A stretch of 64,000 nucleotides of DNA, taken from contig NZ_JBHRXV010000003.1 in the NCBI RefSeq assembly GCF_042648405.1, forward strand, positions 186,001 to 250,000, read 5' to 3'. The DNA is from Sphingoaurantiacus capsulatus (GTDB lineage Bacteria > Pseudomonadota > Alphaproteobacteria > Sphingomonadales > Sphingomonadaceae). Position numbers and translations under genes: made by a program. This document shows, piece after piece, positions 27,886-36,065 of the stretch (position 1 is the first letter of the stretch; every line of letters starts with the position of its first letter). Under the pieces are notes generated by a model, which saw only the letters and a list, made by a program, of their open reading frames with translations, ran no database searches and was not told the DNA's origin.

Positions 27886-28926
27886 ATGTCCAAGCTGACC
27901 GACCTCGACGCGGGTGCCACGCCGCAGTCGCCCGCCACGCCTGACGCCGCCATCAGCCGCGTGCTCGACGAGGTGGCCGCGCTCGGCCAGAAGCCGATCG
28001 AGACGCTGAGCCCCGAGGAAGCGCGCCAGCAGCCGCTGCCTGCCGACGGCGTGCTGTCGCTGCTCAGGAAGGCCGGCAAGGAAACGCCGCCGCAGCTCGG
28101 CGTCGAGACCAAGGATTTCATCATCCCCGGCCCGGCCGGCGGCATCCAGGCGCGCCTCTACGGCAAGGCCGAGAGCGACAGCGTGAAGCCGGTACTGGTC
28201 TATTGGCACGGCGGCGGCTGGGTGATCGCCGACCTCGACGATTATGACTCTACGCCGCGTGCCATGGCGCGGGCCGCCGACTGCATTGTGGTGTCCTGCC
28301 ACTACCGGCGGGCGCCCGAGCACAAATTCCCGGCGGCGCATGAGGACGCCTGGGCCGCCTACCAATGGGTGGTGGCGAACGCCGCCAGCCTCGGCGGCGA
28401 CCCGGCCCGCGTCGCGGTGATGGGCGAGAGCGCCGGCGGCAACCTCGCCGCCAACGTATCGATCATGGCGCGCGACGAGGGCGAGCAGGCGCCGCTGGCG
28501 CAAATCCTCGTCTATCCGGTCGCCGGCAACGACATGAACACGGTGAGTTACATTGAGAACGCCAACGCCAAACCGCTGTCGAAGCCGATGATGGAATGGT
28601 TCGTCAGCCATGTGTTCGAGGACAAGGCACAGACCGCCGATCCGCGGATCAACCTCGTCGCGGCGAACCTCGCCGACCTGCCGCCGACGACGATCATCGC
28701 CGCCGAGATCGACCCGCTGCGCACCGAGGGGCAGTTGCTGGCCCGGCGGCTCGACGACGCCGGCACCGATATCGGCTACCACCTCTGGAACGGCGCCACG
28801 CACGAGTTCTTCGGCATGGGGCTGATTTACGCCGATGCGGCGGCGGCCGAGGGCGTTGCCGGCCTCGCGCTGCGCAAGGCGTTCGGTCAGGGCATCATCG
28901 GCAAGATTGCGCAGGCCCTGGGCTAA
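27886..28926 (+). CDS. Alpha/beta hydrolase of the hormone-sensitive-lipase (HSL/bHSL) family
   Basis: A 346-residue esterase/lipase-like enzyme. The oxyanion-hole motif HGGGW starts at His108 and the nucleophile elbow is GESAG with Ser182; the acid and base are in EIDPLR and GATHEFF. This set of motifs defines the HSL family. It has a longer N-terminal cap (about 75 residues) than its two relatives in this window. The physiological ester is unknown. No signal peptide. Confidence 0.9.
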   Translation: MSKLTDLDAGATPQSPATPDAAISRVLDEVAALGQKPIETLSPEEARQQPLPADGVLSLLRKAGKETPPQLGVETKDFIIPGPAGGIQARLYGKAESDSVKPVLVYWHGGGWVIADLDDYDSTPRAMARAADCIVVSCHYRRAPEHKFPAAHEDAWAAYQWVVANAASLGGDPARVAVMGESAGGNLAANVSIMARDEGEQAPLAQILVYPVAGNDMNTVSYIENANAKPLSKPMMEWFVSHVFEDKAQTADPRINLVAANLADLPPTTIIAAEIDPLRTEGQLLARRLDDAGTDIGYHLWNGATHEFFGMGLIYADAAAAEGVAGLALRKAFGQGIIGKIAQALG

Positions 28927-28927
28927 A

Positions 28928-29023
28928 TCAACCGAACGCGACCAGCGCGCCGATCAGCACCGCGACGAGAACCATCGAGACGAGCGGGAGGTTATCGAAG
29001 AGCCATTCGGCAAAGCGGTTCAT
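28928..29023 (-). CDS. Possible 31-residue single-helix membrane protein
   Basis: A tiny frame starting MNRFAEWLFDNLPLVSM with one hydrophobic helix (about residues 13-30). ATG 29023 is preceded by GAGAGG about 7 nt upstream on the minus strand. It lies 55 nt downstream of the secreted repeat protein gene on the same strand and could be the last gene of that group. No family recognised. Such short frames can be chance, so confidence is low. Confidence 0.35.
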   Translation of the reverse strand: MNRFAEWLFDNLPLVSMVLVAVLIGALVAFG

Positions 29024-29078
29024 CGATAGCCTCTCAATCCCCGAAGTTACGCTGCCGAAACCGTTCATCACCCGCATC

Positions 29079-29981
29079 TCAGTTCTGCCTGACCGCGGTG
29101 CGGGCGACGCGTGCCATCTCGGCGTTGACGCCGTGGATGCGCATGTTGACCAGCTGCTCGGGCGTCAGGTTGCGATAGCCGGCCGCCCTCATGTCGCTGA
29201 CATAGGTCGGCGAGACGTTGTGGATCGCCATGTTGATCAGTTGCTTGCGCGTCAGGTTGGGATAGCCCGCCTTCGCATAAGCGCGGACTTCGTCGGGCGT
29301 GACGCCGTGGATGCGCATCTCGACGAGCTGGTCGATCGGCAGGTTGCGATAGGCGGGGCCGATCGACGCCAGCTCAAGCGCGAATTCGGGCGTCACGCCG
29401 TGGATGCGCATCTCGACGAGCTTCGCGACCTTGCCGGCGTTGTAGCCGGCCTTGGCGAGCTGCTGCAGATAGGCCGCGTTTACCCCGTGGATCGACATTT
29501 CAAGCATCTGGCCGACCGGCGGACGCGGATAGCCTTGGCGCATCAGCTCGTCGATATCGGCGAGGCTGCTGCCGACCATGGTGAGCTGGAACTGCTGGTC
29601 TTCGGTCGGTGCGCCGATGCCGCGCTTCGCCAGTTGCGCCGCATAGCCGGCGTTGGGCGCGAAGCGGCAGTCGCCGGTGCCGCGACCGCCCTTGAATACG
29701 CCGTTGCAGTCGAGCGACCCTGCCTCACGGACAATGCGGAAGCGCGCCGGGCCGCCGCTCGTTGAGGCGAGCTGCGCGGCACTGAGGCCCTGAAGGTCGG
29801 CGAACGGCACCGGCCGCGAATGGCGGCTGTCCGACCGGTCGGTGCGATAGCGGAGCGAGAGCTGGACCTGACCGTCGCGCTTCGACGGGCTGACGCTGAA
29901 ATCGAGCCGCTCGGGGACATCCGCCGCGGCGGGCGAGACCAGCATCAGCGCGGCGAGAGCGATCATCAGCTTCTTCGACAT
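29079..29981 (-). CDS. Secreted protein with tandem 29-residue 'IHGV' repeats
   Basis: A 300-residue exported protein: signal peptide about 1-20 (cleavage near SPAAA). A beta-rich N-terminal region contains two cysteines (SLDCNGVF and TGDCRFA). From about residue 131 it consists of helical repeats: one degenerate copy, then copies at 159-187, 188-218, 219-247, 248-276 and 277-300, consensus LVxMRIHGVTPxYxxELxxAGY. The same repeat ends the M56 protease encoded just upstream. ATG 29981 was preferred because GGAGAGG lies 8 nt upstream; 29987 and 30023 are in-frame alternatives. Function unknown; a partner or decoy ligand of the protease is a plausible inference. Confidence 0.75.
   Translation of the reverse strand: MSKKLMIALAALMLVSPAAADVPERLDFSVSPSKRDGQVQLSLRYRTDRSDSRHSRPVPFADLQGLSAAQLASTSGGPARFRIVREAGSLDCNGVFKGGRGTGDCRFAPNAGYAAQLAKRGIGAPTEDQQFQLTMVGSSLADIDELMRQGYPRPPVGQMLEMSIHGVNAAYLQQLAKAGYNAGKVAKLVEMRIHGVTPEFALELASIGPAYRNLPIDQLVEMRIHGVTPDEVRAYAKAGYPNLTRKQLINMAIHNVSPTYVSDMRAAGYRNLTPEQLVNMRIHGVNAEMARVARTAVRQN
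29082..29507 (-). repeat. Coding repeats ('IHGV' units) in the secreted protein
   Basis: Five copies of about 87 bp. The DNA core ACGCCGTGGATGCGCAT (plus-strand reading) recurs nearly unchanged between copies and also in the neighbouring protease gene, which suggests duplication or gene conversion between the two genes. Confidence 0.75.
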
Positions 29982-30071
29982 CTTCATCTCCTCTCCGGCC
30001 GCAGCCGGGTACACTTCGCCCATCGACGCGCCCTACAGGCCGCCGTGAGGCAATTCGCTTGTCGTCCAGGC

Positions 30072-32021
30072 CTAGAGCTTGCCGCGCAGCTGCATCTCGA
30101 CCAGCTCCTCGGGCGTCGGCCGCTTACCGCCGGCAGCCGCGCGCTTCGCCGCCGAGGCGCTGACGCCGTGGATGCGCATCGCGACGAGGTCGTCGGTGTC
30201 GATGCCGGTGTAGCCCGCAGCCGCCAGCTCGGCGATGTAGCGGCCGGTGACGCCGTGGATGCGCATCGCCACCAGTTCATCGACCGGCGTCCTGGCGTAA
30301 CCGGCGTCGGCGAACTCGCGCAGCCGCTCCGGCGTCAGGCCGTGGATTTTCGTCTGCACGATCTCCTTCGCCGACAAGCGGATGCGCGGCGCCAGTTCGG
30401 CGAGCTCCGCGAGATAGCGCACGTCGACGCCCTGGATCTTCATCTCGATCAGATCGTCGGCGGTCAGCGGCCCCGGCCTGGCGGCAGCCGACGCGCGAGC
30501 CGAAGCCGAGGCAGAGGCCTGCGCAGAAGCCGCAGCGGTGGCGGTTGCCGCGACACGCGTGGCCGACTGGGCGATCTGGAGCGCCATCCGCGTAGCGGCG
30601 GCCTCGATGCGAGCAACGTCGGCGGTGCGCGCAGCTTCGGCCCGCGCGACGGTGGCCGCAGCGCGATCCTCGGTTGCCTGCGCCCGGGCAGCGCGTGCCT
30701 CGATGCGCGCCTCGGCGGCCAGTGCGCGCGCTTCGGCCGACTGGGCGCGGGCAGCGTCCGCCGCTGCTCTGGCAGTGTCAGCCTCGACCTCGTCCCGCTG
30801 CGCATTGGCCAGCGCCGCATCGACCGCCATGGTAATCTCGTCGGCGTCCTCGATCGGCGCGGGCGGTGCCGGCGGCGCCATAGGGGCCAGCGGCGCAGGT
30901 GGCGCTGCCGGAGCCATCAGGGCAGCCGGCGCGACAGGCGGCCGGGGAGCGACGGGCGCTGCCGGCGGCTTCGGCGCCACCAGTTCGAGCGCGGCGATCG
31001 GCGCGGAGACGATCACGCAGACCAGCATGGCGATGCCCGTCCACGCCGAACCCGACGGCGTCGCGCGGACCTTCTCGTCAAGAATGGCGCGCACCCGCTT
31101 GGCGAGGCCCTGCCCGGCAATGCGGTTGGCGGGCAGCAGAAGCCCCTGGGCATGCGCGCCGCAAGCAACCAGCGTTCGGGCGTAGCTCACCGGCTCGACA
31201 TCGCCGAGCGCGCGCAGGTCGGCGGCTTCCTCGCACTGCTGCACCAGCGCCCGTTCGAGCAGCCACACCAGCGGGTTGAACCAGAACAGCGCCACCACCA
31301 GCCGCGACAGCATCAGCATCAGCCAGTCGCGGCGCGCGACATGCGCCATCTCGTGCGCCAGCACCGCATCGGCATCCTCTTCGCGATCGAGCGTGTCGAA
31401 GTCGATGAGGATGGCCGGGGCGCGTAGGCCCCAGCTGAGCGGCGAATTGATGTGCGCCGACACCAAAAGGCGAACCGGCATCTCGACACCGGTGCGGCGG
31501 CGGGCGCGTTGCAGCGCGCGGGTCCAGGCGGGGCCCTCGACCGGGTCGGCGGCCTTGGTCCAGCGACCGAGTGTCCACAGCCCGGCAAGCAGGCGTAGCA
31601 CCAGCAGGCTCGCGCCGAGCACATAGCCGAGCGTCAGCAGCAGGCCGGTCGGCAGCTTCTTCTTCGGTTCAGGCAGCGGCGCGGGTGACGCGACCTGCAC
31701 CGGCTCGGCGGGCATCCCGACATCGACGATGGTGTCGGCAGGTACGACGACCGGCGCTTCGGCGGCGGGGGGCGGGGTGGGTGTCGGCGTCGCCTCGCGC
31801 GTCTCGATGGCGGCGACCGGCTGTTCGACCTGCAGGCGCGGCAGCGCCAGCGAGATCACCGGCAGCGCCAGCAGCAGCAGCACGGCGAGGCGCACGACCG
31901 CGGCGCGGTCGGTTGCCGAGCGCGAGCGCAACAGGGTCAGCGCGGCCAGCGCCAGCGCGCTGATCGCCGCCGACTTCCATGCCATCTCGATGAAGAAATC
32001 GGGGGTGAGATCGAAGGTCAT
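30072..32021 (-). CDS. M56 (BlaR1/MecR1-type) membrane metalloprotease with C-terminal IHGV repeats
   Basis: A 649-residue protein with N-terminal helices around 15-30, 40-60 and 125-150. The zinc protease motif HEMAH is at 223-227 with a downstream EEAAD (264-268), then another helix near 325-345. M56 proteases cleave the cognate BlaI-type repressor when a signal is sensed. The usual penicillin-binding sensor domain is absent. Instead there is a Pro/Ala linker (about 350-400), an Ala-rich predicted coiled coil (about 400-515) and five IHGV-type repeats (524-553, 554-582, 583-611, 612-639, 640-649). Its start overlaps the blaI-like gene by 4 nt. The sensed signal is unknown. Confidence 0.88.
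   Translation of the reverse strand: MTFDLTPDFFIEMAWKSAAISALALAALTLLRSRSATDRAAVVRLAVLLLLALPVISLALPRLQVEQPVAAIETREATPTPTPPPAAEAPVVVPADTIVDVGMPAEPVQVASPAPLPEPKKKLPTGLLLTLGYVLGASLLVLRLLAGLWTLGRWTKAADPVEGPAWTRALQRARRRTGVEMPVRLLVSAHINSPLSWGLRAPAILIDFDTLDREEDADAVLAHEMAHVARRDWLMLMLSRLVVALFWFNPLVWLLERALVQQCEEAADLRALGDVEPVSYARTLVACGAHAQGLLLPANRIAGQGLAKRVRAILDEKVRATPSGSAWTGIAMLVCVIVSAPIAALELVAPKPPAAPVAPRPPVAPAALMAPAAPPAPLAPMAPPAPPAPIEDADEITMAVDAALANAQRDEVEADTARAAADAARAQSAEARALAAEARIEARAARAQATEDRAAATVARAEAARTADVARIEAAATRMALQIAQSATRVAATATAAASAQASASASARASAAARPGPLTADDLIEMKIQGVDVRYLAELAELAPRIRLSAKEIVQTKIHGLTPERLREFADAGYARTPVDELVAMRIHGVTGRYIAELAAAGYTGIDTDDLVAMRIHGVSASAAKRAAAGGKRPTPEELVEMQLRGKL
30075..30452 (-). 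repeat. Coding repeats ('IHGV' units) in the M56 protease
   Basis: Four and a partial copy of a 28-30 residue helical unit (core KIHGL or MRIHGV). They share protein and DNA similarity with the repeats in the secreted protein gene downstream. Confidence 0.75.
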
Positions 32022-32392
32022 TTCCGCCGCTCCCGCGCTTCGTCAATCGCGCGCTGCAGCGCGTCGAGCTCATCGGTCTCGATGTTGCGCGACAGGCCGA
32101 CGAGCGCCGTCGCCGCGCTAACCGCCGAGCCGTCGAAAAAATTCTTCACCATCTGGTGGAGTGCCGATTCCTTGACCTGCGCGGCCTGCGGGGCACTGCG
32201 ATAGACATAGGCCTGGTCGACGACGCGGTGGCGGACGAGGCCCTTGGCGGCGAGGCGCGTCATCATGGTGCGCACCGCCGAATAGCTGGGCGGATCGACC
32301 ATACGCTCGCGCAGGTCGGCGGCGGTGGCCTCGCCGACACTGCACAGGATCTCGAAAAGTTCGCGCTCACGTCGCGGAAGGTTGCCGATCAC
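32018..32392 (-). CDS. BlaI/MecI/CopY-family transcriptional repressor
   Basis: A 124-residue winged-helix repressor. The N-terminal DNA-binding domain (about 5-75) contains LPRRERELFEILCSVGEATAADLRERM and SYSAVRTMMTRLAAKGLV, and the C-terminal part (about 85-124) is the dimerisation and cleavage region. In this family the partner M56 protease cuts the repressor to switch on its own operon. It is the first gene of the module and lies 12 nt from a palindromic operator, so autorepression is very likely. Confidence 0.93.
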   Translation of the reverse strand: MIGNLPRRERELFEILCSVGEATAADLRERMVDPPSYSAVRTMMTRLAAKGLVRHRVVDQAYVYRSAPQAAQVKESALHQMVKNFFDGSAVSAATALVGLSRNIETDELDALQRAIDEARERRK

Positions 32393-32403
32393 CCGATTCG
32401 TCT

Positions 32404-32439
32404 CCTGCTACAAATGTAGCATGCCACATTTGTAGCAGG
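32404..32439. promoter_or_regulatory. BlaI-type operator: perfect 14-bp inverted repeat
   Basis: CCTGCTACAAATGT (32404-32417) and its exact reverse complement (32426-32439) are separated by AGCATGCC. The left arm carries TACAAATGTA, a full match to the BlaI/MecI consensus TACAnnTGTA; the right arm has 9 of 10. It sits 12 nt upstream of the repressor start codon, where bound protein would block initiation. Confidence 0.9.
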
Positions 32440-32476
32440 CCGCAAGCGGGAAAATTCGGACGGCCTCGAAAACGAG

Positions 32477-32511
32477 GAAGGGCGCCGGCGGAGGGGGAGC
32501 CGGCGCCCTTC
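32477..32511 (-). terminator. Hairpin terminator after the glycine-zipper 2TM gene
   Basis: A perfect 13-bp stem GAAGGGCGCCGGC / GCCGGCGCCCTTC with a 9-nt loop, 54 nt beyond the stop. On the minus strand it is followed by CTCGTTTTCG. It separates that gene from the blaI operon. Confidence 0.75.
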
Positions 32512-32565
32512 GGTGGACCCGCGCAGGGAATGAGCGGGCCTAGGGGGCTTGTTCGATCGCGAGCG

Positions 32566-33144
32566 TCAGTAGCAGCGGCGCCCACCCTTGCCGTTGTCGA
32601 TACGGTTGCCGATGACGCCGCCGACACCGGCGCCGATCGCAGTACCGAGCGCCTTGTCGCCCTGTTGCGCGATGACGTTGCCGAGCACACCGCCCGCGAC
32701 CGCGCCGAGCACGGTACCGTCGGCGTTCGAATCCTTGCGGCAGCGGTCATAGTCATTGCCGTAGTAGCGCCCGCCGCGCCCATACCAGCCGCCACCCTGC
32801 GGGCCGCGCCGGTCGCCGCGATAGGCGTATTGCGGCCCACCGCCATAATAGGCCGGGGCATAATAGCCGCCGCCGCGGTAGGCCTGCGCGCGCCGCAGGT
32901 CGCGATGGTCCTGCCGAAGCTCACGTTCTGCACCGCGCAGGTCACGGCGTGCCTCGCGAATCTCACGGCGGTCGCCCGAGCGCAACGCGCGCTGATAGTC
33001 GCGCCGCTCCTCGCGCACCTCGCGAACGTCGCGGCGGATCTCGCGATAGCTCACCCGGTCGCGGTCGCCCGCAAGCGCCGGGGTCGCGGCGACAACCGCG
33101 CCGATCATCGAGAGCGCCGACAGCGCCAGAAGTGATTTGTGCAT
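32566..33144 (-). CDS. Secreted glycine-zipper 2TM protein with charged helical N-terminal half
   Basis: A 192-residue exported protein: signal peptide about 1-25 (cleavage near PALAG). An Arg/Glu-rich heptad-like helix covers about 30-85, a Gly/Tyr-rich linker about 88-130 and a glycine-zipper 2TM segment about 143-182 (LGAVAGGVLGNVIAQQG, then GTAIGAGVGGVIGNRID). Such proteins are usually envelope or outer-membrane associated (SlyB/RcnB-like); the role is unknown. ATG 33144 is preceded by GGGAGAA; the open frame upstream lacks a signal peptide. Terminator downstream. Confidence 0.82.
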   Translation of the reverse strand: MHKSLLALSALSMIGAVVAATPALAGDRDRVSYREIRRDVREVREERRDYQRALRSGDRREIREARRDLRGAERELRQDHRDLRRAQAYRGGGYYAPAYYGGGPQYAYRGDRRGPQGGGWYGRGGRYYGNDYDRCRKDSNADGTVLGAVAGGVLGNVIAQQGDKALGTAIGAGVGGVIGNRIDNGKGGRRCY

Positions 33145-33232
33145 TCGCGCTTCTCCCCGCCCGTGCGCGGCCCGAACATCGGCCGCCGGTAGGGAGAGAT
33201 TTGCGCGCCCGAAATGAACGCGCTCTGAACGC

Positions 33233-34396
33233 CTAGGTGACGACCGGTGGCGGCGTGGTACGCAGGCGCAGGGAGAGCAGCAGGCCAACGAAGGCCAGCA
33301 CGACCATGCCGAGATAGCCGAGCACACCGAACGAATCATAGAGCGGCCCGGCGAGCAGGCTGGCGAGCGCCGCTTCGGGCGCAGCGGCGAAGCTCTGGTA
33401 CATCATCTGCGCGGTCGGGGCGCGATCGACGCCGTACCATTGCTGGATGAGGCGCATGGTGCCGAGATAGGTGGCGGCGAAGCTCAACCCGTGCAGCGCC
33501 TGCAGCGGGATCAGCCACATCAGCTCGGGCTGCTGGCTGAGGATGATCCAGCGGACGAGCGCGCCGAGGCCGCCGGCGATCACCAGCCAAGAGGCATGGA
33601 AGCGTTCCGACCAGCGGCCGAGCAGGATGAGGAAGGCGACCTCGACGGCGACGCCGATGCTGTAGAGCCCGCCGACCCAGCTGCCCGAAATGCCCTGGTT
33701 CAACCAGACGAGGCCGCCGAACACATTGTAGAAGGCATGGCTCGCCTGCACGAAACCGGCGCCGAAGATCAGCAGGAAAAAGGCCGGCTGCTTCACCAGC
33801 CCCAGCCCTTCGCGCAGCCGCGCCGAAATCGGTGGACCGTCGCCGCGCTCGACCGCTTCCGGGGCCAGCAGCCACGCGCCGGCGGCGAGCAGCGCGCACA
33901 GGATCACCACGGTGGTGAGCGCCGACGGCGGGCCGAAGGCATCAATCGCGAAACCGAGGCCGAGGCTGCCGGCGACGAACGCCGCCGAGCCGAGGCCGCG
34001 CGCCCGCGAATAATGGAGGCCCGACAGCGGATCGCAGAGCCGCATCAGGCCCGATTCAATGTAGCCGACGATGAGCCAGTAACCGGTGATGCCGACGAGC
34101 GCGGCGGCGAGGATGGTCGTGAAGCTGGGCGCGAAGCCGAGCGCCAGGAAGGCCAGCGTCACCACCAGCCCGAGCAGCTTCAGCGGCGCATGCCGGTCGC
34201 GCCGTCCGTCCGCCCAGGCGGCCGCCAGCGGCCCGGCGATCATGCGGCCGAAACCGGCACAGGCCATGATGATGCCGATCTCCGCCCCCGACAGGTCGCG
34301 CGACTTTTCGAACCACACCGGCAGGAACAGCAGCACGCCGGCGAGACCGGCGAAGTAGACGACATTGTAGAGGGTCATGCGGACGGCGGGCGTCAT
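33233..34396 (-). CDS. MFS transporter (HcaT/MFS_1-like group)
   Basis: A 387-residue inner-membrane transporter with about twelve helices. The N terminus (YNVVYFAGLAGVLLFLPVWFEKSRDLSGAEIGI) and the first-loop motif GPLAAAWADGRRDRH resemble phenylpropionate/nucleoside permeases of the HcaT type. ATG 34396 is chosen because the open frame further upstream encodes no membrane segment and overlaps the divergent peptidase region. Substrate unknown. Confidence 0.85.
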   Translation of the reverse strand: MTPAVRMTLYNVVYFAGLAGVLLFLPVWFEKSRDLSGAEIGIIMACAGFGRMIAGPLAAAWADGRRDRHAPLKLLGLVVTLAFLALGFAPSFTTILAAALVGITGYWLIVGYIESGLMRLCDPLSGLHYSRARGLGSAAFVAGSLGLGFAIDAFGPPSALTTVVILCALLAAGAWLLAPEAVERGDGPPISARLREGLGLVKQPAFFLLIFGAGFVQASHAFYNVFGGLVWLNQGISGSWVGGLYSIGVAVEVAFLILLGRWSERFHASWLVIAGGLGALVRWIILSQQPELMWLIPLQALHGLSFAATYLGTMRLIQQWYGVDRAPTAQMMYQSFAAAPEAALASLLAGPLYDSFGVLGYLGMVVLAFVGLLLSLRLRTTPPPVVT

Positions 34397-34499
34397 CGGC
34401 GCAGCGTGGCAGAAGCCGCGCGTGCCGTCATCAGACTTGTTGGGTTGGCAGCATAAGCATCGTCGGGCCACTATGCCGGCAATGAGCGGGGAGGATGGA

Positions 34500-35993
34500 A
34501 TGCGCGCACTTCGCAAGGTCGGCTTCGGGCTGGCGGTGCTTCTGCTGGTGCTGGCGGTCGTGATGGGCGTCAACACCGCGCGCTTCGGCGGCGACGCGCC
34601 GGATCGCGCCGCCGAGAGCCCCGCCCCGCCACCGATTGCGCCCGACGCGCTGTCGCGACTGGCCGGCGCGGTGCGCTTCCAGACGATCTCGTTCGAGGGC
34701 GGCCGCTACGATCCGAAGCCGTTCGAGGATTTCGCCGCCTATCTGGCGGCCAGCTTCCCGCGCAGCCACGCGACGCTGACCCGCGAGACCGTCGCCGGCC
34801 ACAGCCTGCTCTACCGCTGGGAAGGCAGCGACGCGGCGGCGAAGCCGATCCTGCTTGCCGCGCATATGGACGTCGTGCCCGTCGAGGCGGGCACCGAGGG
34901 CAAATGGACCCACCCGCCCTTCGCCGGCACCGTCGCCGACGGTTATGTCTGGGGACGTGGCGCCTGGGACGATAAATCCGCGGTGATGGCGATCCTCGAG
35001 GCGGTCGAGAAGCGCATCGTCGCCGGCTGGCAGCCCGAACGCACCGTCTACCTCGCTTTCGGCCATGACGAGGAGGTCGGCGGCGGCGGCGCCCAGGCGA
35101 TCGCCGCGCTGCTGAAATCGCGCGGCGTCGCGCTCGATCTCGTGCTCGACGAAGGATCGATGGTGATCAGCGGCGTCGTGCCCGGCGTGAAGCCGCCGGT
35201 GGCGATGATCGGCATCGCCGAAAAAGGCTTCGCCTCGGTCGAACTGATTGCCGGCGCCGAGGGTGGCCATTCGTCGATGCCGCCGCCGCCCGCCGACAGC
35301 GCGATCGGCCGGCTGGCCGCCGCGGTCGGCAAGCTCACCGCCGATCCCTTCCCGCCGCGCATGATCGCGCCGCTCGCCGGCACGCTCGACCGCACCGGGC
35401 CGGCGATGGACCTGCCGATGCGCGTCGTGCTTGCCAACCGCTGGCTGACCGAGCCGCTGGTGCTGCGCACGATGGCGGGCTCGCCCGCCGGCTCAGCGTC
35501 GGTGCGCACCACCACCGCGCCGACGATCTTCAATGCGGGCACCAAGGCGAACGTGCTGCCGCAATCGGCACGCGCCGTCGTCAACCACCGCATCCTGCCC
35601 GGCGACACGGTGGCGAGCGTCGTCGCGCGTGATCGGGCGGTGATCGACGATTCGAACGTCACCGTCCGCCCGATCGCCGGCGGCCGTGACCCATCGCTGG
35701 TCTCGGCGACCGAGGGTTTCGCGTTCGAGGCGGTCGAGCGCGCGACGCGGCGTATCTTCCCCGACGCGGTCGTTGCGCCCGGCCTCGTCATCGCCGGCAC
35801 CGATGCGCGCCACTATGAGCCGGTGTCCCGCGCCATCTATCGCTTCCTCCCCGTCCGCACCGATGCCGACGAACTGAAGCGTTTCCACGGCACCGACGAG
35901 CGCATCGCGGTTGCGGACTATGCGCGCGCCATCGCCTTCTATGAGGCGATGCTCGACGAGGGGACGCGACGAGCCGGTCCCGCCGCCCGGTAG
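34500..35993 (+). CDS. M20-family metallopeptidase, carboxypeptidase-S/PM20D1-like
   Basis: A 497-residue enzyme with an N-terminal membrane anchor or uncleaved signal (about 6-25) and a periplasmic catalytic domain. The di-zinc ligands and catalytic acids are in AAHMDVVPV (His122, Asp124), GRGAWDDKSAVM (Asp157/158) and FGHDEEVGG (Glu191/192). The DEEVGGGGAQAIAALL and LDEGSMV segments point to the carboxypeptidase S/PM20D1 branch, which hydrolyses peptides or N-acyl amino acids. ATG 34500 has GGGAGG 5 nt upstream; earlier in-frame ATGs at 34473 and 34482 are less well placed. Confidence 0.9.
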   Translation: MRALRKVGFGLAVLLLVLAVVMGVNTARFGGDAPDRAAESPAPPPIAPDALSRLAGAVRFQTISFEGGRYDPKPFEDFAAYLAASFPRSHATLTRETVAGHSLLYRWEGSDAAAKPILLAAHMDVVPVEAGTEGKWTHPPFAGTVADGYVWGRGAWDDKSAVMAILEAVEKRIVAGWQPERTVYLAFGHDEEVGGGGAQAIAALLKSRGVALDLVLDEGSMVISGVVPGVKPPVAMIGIAEKGFASVELIAGAEGGHSSMPPPPADSAIGRLAAAVGKLTADPFPPRMIAPLAGTLDRTGPAMDLPMRVVLANRWLTEPLVLRTMAGSPAGSASVRTTTAPTIFNAGTKANVLPQSARAVVNHRILPGDTVASVVARDRAVIDDSNVTVRPIAGGRDPSLVSATEGFAFEAVERATRRIFPDAVVAPGLVIAGTDARHYEPVSRAIYRFLPVRTDADELKRFHGTDERIAVADYARAIAFYEAMLDEGTRRAGPAAR

Positions 35994-36009
35994 GCGCCGG
36001 CGGCGGGTC

Positions 36010-36035
36010 GGAACGCCGCGCGACGGCCACCCGTT
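36010..36035 (+). promoter_or_regulatory. EcfG-type general stress promoter of the DUF2383 gene
   Basis: GGAAC (36010-36014), 17 nt, CGTT (36032-36035): an exact match to the GGAAC-N16/17-CGTT consensus. The predicted start is near 36043, about 23 nt ahead of ATG 36066 and just before its GGAG ribosome site. Confidence 0.6.
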
Positions 36036-36065
36036 CATGGGTTTCACAACCAATTGGAGACGCCC

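Noticed and set aside
30072..32392. Beta-lactam resistance sensor (BlaR1-BlaI)
   Set aside because: The M56 protein has no penicillin-binding domain and no beta-lactamase gene is nearby, so a beta-lactam role is unsupported.
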